This document shows positions 1 through 4,933 of a stretch of DNA of 5,131 bases, in pieces (the stretch's first letter is position 1; the number at the start of each line of letters is the position of its first letter). This DNA comes from Chloroflexota bacterium (GTDB lineage Bacteria > Chloroflexota > Anaerolineae > B4-G1 > SLSP01). The notes below the pieces were generated by a model that did not search any database, had not been told where the DNA came from, and saw nothing but the letters and a program-made list of their open reading frames with translations. The stretch covers positions 1-5,131 of the forward strand of contig JAAAOZ010000249.1 of NCBI GenBank assembly GCA_009908585.1, written 5' to 3'. A program made the position numbers and the translations under genes.

Positions 1-1256
1 GGCGCGCCACGAACGCCGCCATCGAGCGCTATATCGCGGCCGAGAGCGTCGATCCCATCCTGGCGCAGCGCATCACGACGAAGACGCTGGCCTCGTGGGC
101 CACGTCGCTTTATCGTGATGTCGACGGGCCGCTGGACGCGGTGATCATCGGATCGCCCAACGGCGGCGTCACGCACCTGGCCACGGCGATGGGCGTGCCG
201 TTCCTCTCGCAGCACTTCCTTGTCAGCTTTCAGGACGCTACCCCGGCGGATGACGCGGCCGCCTATCAAGCCCACGGCGCGGATTTGGCGCAGCGCATCC
301 AGCGGCGCAACCGCGAGTTGGCCGTGATCAACCACTACGACCCCCTCCACGACCGCTTCCTCATCAAGCACGTGAATCACCTGCGCCTCAAGCTGCTCTC
401 GATGCCGGACCACTATCAGTCATTCATCTACCGGGTTCTGCCGCCGGGCGGGCGCATTCTCTTCACCGATTGCCGATACGCTTGGCCGATGTACTTCATC
501 GATGAGCAGCAGTGGTTCCAGGTCGGCGGGCTGGGCGGCGTGCCGCCGCGCGATTTCATCGCAGGTGAGCACCCGGAGATCGCAGCGCTGCAAGCGCGGG
601 AGGGCCAAGCCGATCCGCCGGGCAACTGGGCGCTCAAGGGCCGGGCAGCCTTCGAGATGCCGGAATCCGAGTGGGGCGCGATGCCCCCGCTCCACAGCCG
701 CACGCAGCTCTTCGCGCGGGAAAACGCCTACGACTTCACCGCCATCGAAGGCCCACACCCGGCCTACTTCTCGCGCCTGGCCTTCCGCGTGTGGCGCCGC
801 CTCTTCGAGGCGGCAGGCGTCGAACCGCAGGGGATTCTGCTGGAGACCTTCACGCAAGTGGCGCCCTTGGCCGCGCGTCGCGCGGGCTTGCTGCCGCTGT
901 GGCTGCCGTGGAATTGCACCGATTCGCTGGCGTTCCTGCGCGAGATGCGCGAGGAGTTCGAGGCGATCCCCGGCCTGCGGGAGAAACCCGTGCTCTGGCT
1001 GCCGCTGCCCAATTTCACGGCGACCTTCGATATGGCGCCGTGGGAGGCGTGGCTCGATGCGCTGGGAGGCTTCGATGTTCGTCCGATGGGAATGCGTCAG
1101 CAGCGCTACCCGACGGACGCGCGCGCGCTCTATGCCACGCGCCAGGCCGTGATCGATTGGGTCGCGGCGCATCCGGCTCCCGTCCCCATCGAGGCCACGG
1201 TCCCCGTGGAAACCGTGCTGGATGAGATGCGCACCCTGCGCATCGAGCGCCGCTAA
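1..1256 (+). CDS. Unrecognised protein, 5'-truncated by window edge
   Basis: An open frame runs from the first complete codon at 3 to TAA at 1254-1256, giving 417 visible residues. No stop lies upstream, so the true start is probably outside the window. An in-frame GTG at 141 is a possible internal start, but the residues before it (around IERYIAAESVDPILAQRI) read like ordinary protein. I do not recognise the family. A small-residue-rich stretch, VIIGSPNGGVTHLATAMG, follows GTG 141 and could be a strand-loop-helix of a Rossmann-like or hydrolase fold. Further on are GGRILFTDCRYAW and WFQVGGLGGVPPRDF, rich in Gly and aromatics. There is no signal peptide or membrane helix in the visible part. 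The stop is one base before the glycosyltransferase start at 1258, so the two are very likely one operon and may share a glycan-related role; that role is inferred from position only. High confidence that it is coding, none on function. Confidence 0.85.
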   Translation, partial: RATNAAIERYIAAESVDPILAQRITTKTLASWATSLYRDVDGPLDAVIIGSPNGGVTHLATAMGVPFLSQHFLVSFQDATPADDAAAYQAHGADLAQRIQRRNRELAVINHYDPLHDRFLIKHVNHLRLKLLSMPDHYQSFIYRVLPPGGRILFTDCRYAWPMYFIDEQQWFQVGGLGGVPPRDFIAGEHPEIAALQAREGQADPPGNWALKGRAAFEMPESEWGAMPPLHSRTQLFARENAYDFTAIEGPHPAYFSRLAFRVWRRLFEAAGVEPQGILLETFTQVAPLAARRAGLLPLWLPWNCTDSLAFLREMREEFEAIPGLREKPVLWLPLPNFTATFDMAPWEAWLDALGGFDVRPMGMRQQRYPTDARALYATRQAVIDWVAAHPAPVPIEATVPVETVLDEMRTLRIERR

Positions 1257-1257
1257 C

Positions 1258-2394
1258 GTGGCGCCCCGCGTCGGTTGCATTGGCATAGACGCCAGCCGGG
1301 CGATCAGCACCGCGCCGACAGGCACCGAGGGCTATTCGTATCACCTGATCCGGGCGCTGATCCCGCGCTTGTCCCCGCGCTTTGATGTGCGCCTTTACGC
1401 GCGCGAGGCGCCGGCAACGGATGCCTTTCCCGATACAGCGGAGATGCGCGTGATGCCGTGGCCGCGCCTCTGGACGCACGTGCGGCTCTCGTGGGAGATG
1501 CAGCAGCATCCGCCCGATCTGCTCTTTGTGCCCGCGCACGTCCTACCGCTCTACACACCCGCTCGCACCCTGGTCACGGTTCATGATGTAGGCTACCACT
1601 ATTTTCCCAAAGCGCATCCGTGGCGCCAACGCTGGTATCTCGAATGGAGCACGCGCCGCAACGTCCGTACCGCCACCCACGTCCTGGCCGATTCCCGCGC
1701 GACGCGCGACGCCATCATCGAAGCCTACGAGGTCCCCGCCGAGAAGATCACGGTGGCCTACCCCGGCTACGACAGCGATCTCGCCCCGGTGCGCGATCTG
1801 AGAAAGCAGCGGGCCGTGCGCGATCGCTACGGCGTCCCCCTAGACAAGCCCTACGTGCTCCATCTGGGACGCATCCAGCCCCGAAAGAACCTCACCCGGC
1901 TGGCGACAGCGTTCGCCTATCTGCTGACCCGCCACCCGGAGATGAGGTTGGTGTTAGCCGGCCCCACCGGCTGGATGGAGGAGCCAATTCTAACGCGGAT
2001 ACACGGCCTAGGCCTCGAGCGCCAGATCATCCTGCCCGGTTACATCGAGGAAGCGGATAAAGCGGCGTTGATCTCCGCCGCGACCTTCGTCGCCTTCCCC
2101 TCGCTCCATGAGGGCTTTGGCTTTCCGGCCTTGGAGGCGCAAGCATGCGAGACGCCGCTGCTGGCGAGCAACACATCGAGCCTGCCGGAGGTCGTCGGCG
2201 AAGGTGGGTTGCTCGTCGATCCTAAAAACACGCCGGCGATGGCCGACGCGATGCAACGTCTGGTGGAGGATAAACGCCTGCGGAAGCGCCTGATCGCGCG
2301 CGGGCGGGAGAACCTCACGCGATTCGATTGGAGCAAGACCGCGCAGCAGGTGGTATCCGTCATCGAGACGCTCTATCAGGAAGATTTGGAATAA
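1258..2394 (+). CDS. Family 4 (GT-B) glycosyltransferase
   Basis: This 378-residue protein should transfer a sugar from a nucleotide donor with retention of configuration, at the cytoplasmic face, probably in surface polysaccharide or glycolipid synthesis. The N-terminal half has the GT4 glycine-rich start (RVGCIGIDASRA, then TGTEGYSYHL) and TVHDVGYHYFP with His109-Asp110, as in mannosyltransferase-like GT4 enzymes. The C-terminal Rossmann half has HLGRIQPRKN (202-211), whose Arg and Lys contact donor phosphates, then LVLAGPTGW, ILPGYI, and the E-x7-E motif EGFGFPALE (Glu285, Glu293). PEVVGEGGLLVDP follows. All expected elements are intact and the length is normal for the family. GTG at 1258 is preferred because it puts the first beta strand at the N terminus and lies one base after the previous stop. 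An in-frame ATG at 1222 would add 12 unlike residues and overlap that gene. No strong SD is seen, so coupled re-initiation is likely. The donor and acceptor cannot be told from sequence. Confidence 0.93.
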   Translation: MAPRVGCIGIDASRAISTAPTGTEGYSYHLIRALIPRLSPRFDVRLYAREAPATDAFPDTAEMRVMPWPRLWTHVRLSWEMQQHPPDLLFVPAHVLPLYTPARTLVTVHDVGYHYFPKAHPWRQRWYLEWSTRRNVRTATHVLADSRATRDAIIEAYEVPAEKITVAYPGYDSDLAPVRDLRKQRAVRDRYGVPLDKPYVLHLGRIQPRKNLTRLATAFAYLLTRHPEMRLVLAGPTGWMEEPILTRIHGLGLERQIILPGYIEEADKAALISAATFVAFPSLHEGFGFPALEAQACETPLLASNTSSLPEVVGEGGLLVDPKNTPAMADAMQRLVEDKRLRKRLIARGRENLTRFDWSKTAQQVVSVIETLYQEDLE

Positions 2395-2402
2395 AGCGGG
2401 CC

Positions 2403-2424
2403 TTCCAACCAAATTTGTTTGGAA
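2403..2424. repeat. Near-perfect 22-bp palindrome
   Basis: The arms TTCCAA and TTGGAA flank a CAAATTTG core. The whole 22 bp is self-complementary except for one mismatched pair (C at 2409, T at 2418). It lies nine bases after the glycosyltransferase stop. It is AT-rich and no T-run follows, so it is a poor terminator by itself. It could be a repeat remnant, a transcript-end hairpin or a protein-binding site. Confidence 0.55.
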
Positions 2425-2454
2425 TAACTTGGGTTAATTTGGGATAATTTGGGA
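2425..2454 (+). repeat. Three tandem 10-bp repeats
   Basis: Three adjoining decamers read TAACTTGGGT, TAATTTGGGA and TAATTTGGGA. The last two are identical and the first differs at two bases. They sit between the palindrome at 2403-2424 and the terminator-like hairpin, in a short AT-rich gap between converging genes. The exact 10-base period, about one helical turn, is directly visible. No function is known to me. Local slippage and a phased protein-binding site are both possible. Confidence 0.6.
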
Positions 2455-2479
2455 TTTTATCCCTGGGAAAATCTTTTTT
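2453..2479 (+). terminator. Weak rho-independent terminator of the glycosyltransferase unit
   Basis: GATTTT (2453-2458) can pair with AAAATC (2468-2473) around a nine-base loop, and six T residues follow at 2474-2479. This is the right layout and place for terminating the plus-strand unit that stops at 2394. The stem is short and AT-rich. An alternative overlapping hairpin, GGGAT with ATCCC (2451-2463), would compete with it. An outer pairing of GCGGGC (2396-2401) with GCCCGC (2481-2486) could enclose the region. No comparable signal is seen for the minus-strand gene ending at 2525. Confidence 0.4.
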
Positions 2480-2485
2480 AGCCCG

Positions 2486-2509
2486 CGCAAAGCCGCTAAG
2501 AACGCAAAG
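2486..2509. repeat. CGCAAAG-type short tandem repeat
   Basis: Three copies of CGC(A/T)AAG start at 2486, 2494 and 2503, so the spacing is 8 then 9 bases. From memory, runs of CGCAAAG units are scattered through intergenic regions of several GC-rich bacterial groups, which suggests a dispersed repeat and not a gene-specific site. That cannot be confirmed from a single copy in this window. Confidence 0.5.
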
Positions 2510-2524
2510 AGTTTGTTCAAAAAA

Positions 2525-3490
2525 TCACTTCACGCGGATGCGCCACCCCTCTTGCAGATAGTCCGGATCGCGCGGCAGGCCCCGGCTCTCCCACAGATGG
2601 GCATTCCACGCCCAGAATTGCTCCTTGGTCAGCCCGTGCCGGGTGATGATGCCCCACACCGAGTCGCTCGTCGTCACTGTGATGTAGACCGGCTGGGGGA
2701 TCGGCGATTGCTCATCGATATCGTCCGCCTCCGCGCCGGGCGTGACCTCGGCGGTCTCCATACAGGCGATGTTCACCGATTCCAGCAAGGGCCACAGCGC
2801 CTTCTCGGTGTTGGCCGCGTGATAGATGCTGAAGAAATCCACGCCGTGGCGCATCATTCCTTCGACCCATGGGATAAGTTCCTCCGGCAGCAACGTCTCA
2901 TCCCGATGCTCGCCCAGGGGCGAGAGCACCGGGTGAATGTCCGGCGTCTTCCCCCACTTCAGGCTGAGATCGCCCACGGCCTGATAGACGCTGCGATCGA
3001 TCAACGTTGACGCCGGTTCACCCCAAGAGGCCCAGCAGAGCGGCATCCATCCGCCCTGACAGAGCGGCGCCAACGCATCGACGACCTGCGGATCGGGAAG
3101 ATATCCTAACGGCGGCGTGGCCAGATACAACCGATCGCGTGGCATCTCGACGTTATCCAATCTCGCCGCCAACGGCTGCAACTGCGAACGGGTCACCAAG
3201 CGCCCATCCAAGAATAAGACCACCGCCTCGTACCCTAAGGTCAACGCCTTGCCGACGGCCTTCACCGCCGCCTGGGGCTTATAATCAGTAAGTTGAACCC
3301 ATGCCAACGGATAGAAGCCCAACGTTCGGATCCGCCGCACCATCATTCGCGTGATCTCCGGAAAATAGAAAGGCCCATGCCCGACCTTAAGCATAAAATA
3401 GTTCGCCTCGACCTGGGTCGCCATCTCAGTAGCCCGCTGTAAATCATACGAGTGAGCCATCCAAACACCTTTTCCACAGAGTTTCGCCAT
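2525..3490 (-). CDS. LysM-domain protein with probable TIM-barrel front domain
   Basis: The protein has 321 residues. Residues 268-321 form a LysM domain: VYITVTTSDSVWGI, RHGLTKEQFWAWNAHLW and PDYLQEGWRIRVK match the usual pattern of a Tyr/Val strand, an xDxxW helix start, an Asn after the second helix, and a closing Gly-x-x-x-x-V strand. LysM domains bind GlcNAc-containing glycans such as peptidoglycan. Residues 5-240 look like an alternating beta/alpha barrel: GKGVWMA, NYFMLKVG, FYPLAWVQ, EAVVLFLDG, RLYLATPPLG, WMPLCWASWG and VDFFSIYHA are probable strands, as in sugar-active GH-like folds. I cannot point to catalytic acids, so hydrolase activity is unproven. An acidic linker at 250-262 joins the halves. 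There is no signal peptide or membrane helix, which is odd for a LysM protein. ATG 3488-3490 is chosen because AGGAG lies 10 bases upstream and the first strand starts at once. A later ATG (codon 11) would cut that strand. Confidence 0.88.
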   Translation of the reverse strand: MAKLCGKGVWMAHSYDLQRATEMATQVEANYFMLKVGHGPFYFPEITRMMVRRIRTLGFYPLAWVQLTDYKPQAAVKAVGKALTLGYEAVVLFLDGRLVTRSQLQPLAARLDNVEMPRDRLYLATPPLGYLPDPQVVDALAPLCQGGWMPLCWASWGEPASTLIDRSVYQAVGDLSLKWGKTPDIHPVLSPLGEHRDETLLPEELIPWVEGMMRHGVDFFSIYHAANTEKALWPLLESVNIACMETAEVTPGAEADDIDEQSPIPQPVYITVTTSDSVWGIITRHGLTKEQFWAWNAHLWESRGLPRDPDYLQEGWRIRVK

Positions 3491-3500
3491 ACTGTCCCGT

Positions 3501-3505
3501 CTCCT
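3501..3505 (-). promoter_or_regulatory. Shine-Dalgarno site of the LysM gene
   Basis: Read on the minus strand this is AGGAG, separated by ten bases from the ATG at 3490-3488. The spacing is slightly long but acceptable, and it supports the first ATG over the in-frame ATG ten codons later. Confidence 0.6.
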
Positions 3506-3514
3506 CTCAAAATA

Positions 3515-3542
3515 ATCATAGAGCGGATCACTAATTCACCAA
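3515..3542 (-). promoter_or_regulatory. Sigma70-like promoter of the LysM gene
   Basis: On the minus strand a -35-like TTGGTG (3542-3537) is followed after 16 bases by a -10-like TATGAT (3520-3515), five of six matches to TATAAT. Transcription would start near 3508, giving a short leader that still includes most or all of the SD. The -10 is good and the -35 is weak (TTG only). Placement fits a gene with its own promoter. Confidence 0.45.
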
Positions 3543-3599
3543 TCGAATTGCTAACTCGCCCTACTCTTTCCCGTTAGGGCCTAATGTGATGCAAATGGA

Positions 3600-3810
3600 C
3601 AAGCAGCTTTTCATTATAAAGCATAATCGGAATTCCGGGAAATCGAAGTGGATCAAGGGGTTAAATCGCCCTCGCAGCCTCAGAGCATGCTTAACCAAGT
3701 TCAAGGCAAACGAAGTTGGGGTTGATGCGTGCGCTACATCGCTTGGCGGGAAATCTCGTGCATCACCAGCCCTCGGTACTACTTCGTTTGCCCCATTCCC
3801 CAAGCAGCTT
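3600..3810. repeat. Pair of 10-bp direct repeats
   Basis: CAAGCAGCTT occurs at 3600-3609 and again at 3801-3810, 201 bases apart, bracketing the structured stretch at 3705-3792. The repeat is itself partly self-complementary (CAAGC-A-GCTTG in the second copy). It could mark the edges of a small element or be coincidence. Confidence 0.35.
3705..3792 (+). ncRNA. Candidate structured RNA (nested 88-base hairpin)
   Basis: GGCAAACGAAGT (3705-3716) is perfectly complementary to ACTTCGTTTGCC (3781-3792). Inside it, GG-T-TGATGC (3720-3728) pairs with GCATCACC (3760-3767) apart from one bulged T. The two nested helices enclose a 31-base apical loop and an asymmetric internal loop. A perfect 12-bp outer stem with a second stem in register is unlikely in random sequence of this size. 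The strand is uncertain, because hairpins look alike on both. GGTTAA/TTAACC (3659-3664 and 3691-3696) may add an upstream helix, and the palindrome at 3892-3947 could end a plus-strand transcript. No known RNA family was recognised and no promoter is convincing. It may equally be the remnant of an inverted-repeat element. Confidence 0.3.
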
Positions 3811-3891
3811 GACAAGGCCCACTAGCTCTTTACAATGGGAAGCGGTTATGGGTCTTTTGAATTTCGCTGGATAAGGTAGTTCCAGGATTTA

Positions 3892-3947
3892 AAACCTCCC
3901 AAACCTGACGCTTTTTTCTCGAAAAACCACTCGTTTTTGGGAGGTTT
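3892..3947. repeat. Long-stem palindrome, terminator-like or REP-like
   Basis: AAACCTCCCAAA (3892-3903) and TTTGGGAGGTTT (3936-3947) form a perfect 12-bp stem. The 32-base loop can fold again (T-run 3912-3917 with A-run 3922-3926, or AAAAAC 3922-3927 with GTTTTT 3933-3938). ATTTTC follows on the plus strand and TTTTAAA on the minus strand, so it could end transcripts from either side. No recognised gene ends here, which makes a dispersed intergenic palindrome equally likely. The left arm contains CCTCCC, an anti-SD sequence; see the findings for its match to the rph ribosome-binding site. Confidence 0.6.
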
Positions 3948-4016
3948 ATTTTCTTGAAACGGCCTAAACCCCTCAGCCGCCCTGAAAGCCGCGAAGAATT
4001 GCGCATTTGTGGGGAT

Positions 4017-4033
4017 CACAGACCTTTTCTGTG
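4017..4033. repeat. Small perfect hairpin
   Basis: CACAGA (4017-4022) and TCTGTG (4028-4033) form a perfect six-base-pair stem with a five-base loop (CCTTT). No T-run follows, so it is not a terminator. No function is evident. It is one of several inverted repeats in this gap. Confidence 0.35.
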
Positions 4034-4171
4034 TTGTTGATGAGTTGCGGGCGGGAATAGCACAGCTGCACCCGGCGAATTCCTGAAGAGCCACGGTTAT
4101 ATGCGCTTCATTTGGATGTTCAACTCAGTCAGTTAACGTATTGCGTAATTCGCATTGCGCGGAAAGGCGCG

Positions 4172-4198
4172 ATACATCCATTTAAACTGTTGATGTAT
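4172..4198 (+). promoter_or_regulatory. Leader hairpin next to the rph ribosome-binding site
   Basis: ATACATC (4172-4178) pairs perfectly with GATGTAT (4192-4198) over a 13-base loop. The helix ends two bases before the GGGAGG SD (4200-4205) of rph. A hairpin this close could hinder or order ribosome access. The stem is AT-rich and modest, so regulation is a possibility only. Confidence 0.3.
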
Positions 4199-4199
4199 T

Positions 4200-4205
4200 G
4201 GGAGG
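4200..4205 (+). promoter_or_regulatory. Shine-Dalgarno site that decides the rph TTG start
   Basis: GGGAGG lies five bases before TTG 4211, an ideal spacing. It overrules the in-frame ATG at 4196, which overlaps it, and the earlier frame opening at 4112, whose extra residues have no counterpart in the RNase PH family. Confidence 0.8.
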
Positions 4206-4210
4206 TTCCA

Positions 4211-4933
4211 TTGATAACGCGCCCTGATGGTCGAATAGCAACCGATCTCCGCCCGTTGAACTTTGAGTTGACGCCGGTCCGTTATCCAGAAGGATCGACG
4301 ATAGTAAAGATGGGCGAGACCCATGTCCTCTGCGCCGTCAGCGTAGCCTACCGCACGCCGCGCTGGAAGCAGAGCGGCGGATGGCTCACCGCCGAATACG
4401 CGCTGCTGCCCGGCTCGACCCAGACGCGCACGCCGCGGCGGCACATCCAAGGCGGGCGCGCCCAGGAGATTCGGCGCTTGATCGGGCGGAGCCTGCGCGC
4501 GGCGGTGGATTTAGATCTACTCGGCGAGCGCACCATCACGGTAGATTGCGACGTCCTCCAGGCGGACGGCGGCACGCGTACCGCCGCCGTCACCGGCGGC
4601 TACGTCGCGCTCGCGCTGGCGCTGCACCACCTGATCCGTTCGGACGAGATCCCGCCGGCCGCGCTGCGACCGCCCGTCGCGGCGGTGAGCGTGGGGATGG
4701 TGAAGGGCGAAGCGCGTCTCGATCTGATGTACGCGGAGGACAACATCGCCGACGTCGATCTCAACGTGGTGATGGACGCGCAGCGGCGCTTCATCGAGGT
4801 GCAGGGCGCCGCCGAGGGCGAACCCATCGCGCGCCCCACCTTAGACACACTGTTGGATTTGGCGGCGACGGGCATTCGCGAGATCATCCAAGCGCAGCGG
4901 GAGGCTCTGGCGTGCGCTGGTATCGAGATCTGA
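4211..4933 (+). CDS. rph: Ribonuclease PH
   Basis: RNase PH is a phosphate-dependent 3'-to-5' exoribonuclease that trims tRNA precursors after the CCA end, releasing nucleoside diphosphates. It works in the cytoplasm as a hexameric ring. From TTG 4211 the protein has 240 residues, close to the 238 of the E. coli enzyme. It opens with MITRPDGRIATDLRP, like the family's RPxGR start. Family blocks are all present: GGWLTAEYALLPGSTQTR (56-73), GGRAQEIRRLIGRSLRAAVD (81-100), CDVLQADGGTRTAAVTG (113-129, with the GTRT phosphate site), VAAVSVGMVKGEA, and YAEDNIADVDLNVVM, whose Asp177 and Asp183 align with the active-site acids of E. coli. FIEVQGAAEGEP follows. The enzyme looks intact. GGGAGG five bases upstream decides the TTG. 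No clear promoter is seen. Its 3' end overlaps the next gene by 22 bases. Confidence 0.97.
   Translation: MITRPDGRIATDLRPLNFELTPVRYPEGSTIVKMGETHVLCAVSVAYRTPRWKQSGGWLTAEYALLPGSTQTRTPRRHIQGGRAQEIRRLIGRSLRAAVDLDLLGERTITVDCDVLQADGGTRTAAVTGGYVALALALHHLIRSDEIPPAALRPPVAAVSVGMVKGEARLDLMYAEDNIADVDLNVVMDAQRRFIEVQGAAEGEPIARPTLDTLLDLAATGIREIIQAQREALACAGIEI
4899..4904 (+). promoter_or_regulatory. Shine-Dalgarno site inside rph for the next gene
   Basis: GGGAGG lies seven bases before GTG 4912, within the last codons of rph. This supports the overlapping start of the membrane protein gene and translational coupling to rph. Confidence 0.65.

Larger units (their letters stand above)
3491..4210. other. Long intergenic region rich in inverted repeats
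   Basis: About 720 bases lie between the divergent starts of the LysM gene and rph, and I see no convincing gene. The open frames present, 79 codons forward at 3586-3825 and 82 codons reverse at 3846-4094, have no SD, no recognisable motif and no domain-like pattern. Base composition is clearly less GC-rich than the flanking genes. Directly visible contents are a palindrome CGGAATTCCG (3628-3637), a nested hairpin (3705-3792), a 10-bp direct repeat (3600 and 3801), a long-stem palindrome (3892-3947), a small hairpin CACAGA/TCTGTG (4017-4033), and a leader hairpin (4172-4198). I found no tRNA, tmRNA, SRP RNA, RNase P RNA or familiar riboswitch core. It may hold a non-coding RNA, decayed mobile DNA, or both. 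Confidence 0.6.

Noticed and set aside
420..1325. Long reverse open frame (301 codons) opposite the first gene
   Set aside because: It is an antisense shadow of a GC-rich coding region. The product is Arg-rich, has no motif, and crosses the operon junction.
2513..3010. Forward open frame opposite the LysM gene
   Set aside because: It is a shadow of the minus-strand gene, whose LysM domain is clearly recognisable. The forward product is low-complexity His/Arg-rich.
3613..3620. TATAAT/TATAAA-like -10 boxes around the ATTATAAA motif
   Set aside because: Neither strand has a -35 box at 16-18 bases, so an AT-rich coincidence is more likely.
3707..3740. Possible tmRNA tag reading frame beginning GCAAACGAAG (Ala-Asn-Glu)
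   Set aside because: The start resembles tmRNA tags, but the frame does not end in an Ala-Leu-Ala-type tag with a stop, and no tRNA-like acceptor end with CCA is present nearby.
3600..3810. Possible CRISPR-like repeats
   Set aside because: There are only two copies of a 10-mer, with no regular spacers and no cas genes.
3561..3815. 84-codon reverse open frame upstream of the LysM gene
   Set aside because: It has no ribosome-binding site and no domain pattern, and its coding potential is mirrored on the other strand.
3586..3825. 79-codon forward open frame in the long gap
   Set aside because: It has no SD before its start and no recognisable motif. It overlaps the strong inverted repeats, and an equally long reverse frame covers the same bases.
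3846..4094. 82-codon reverse open frame over the palindrome
   Set aside because: It runs straight through the 12-bp-stem palindrome, has no SD, and its sequence resembles translated non-coding DNA.
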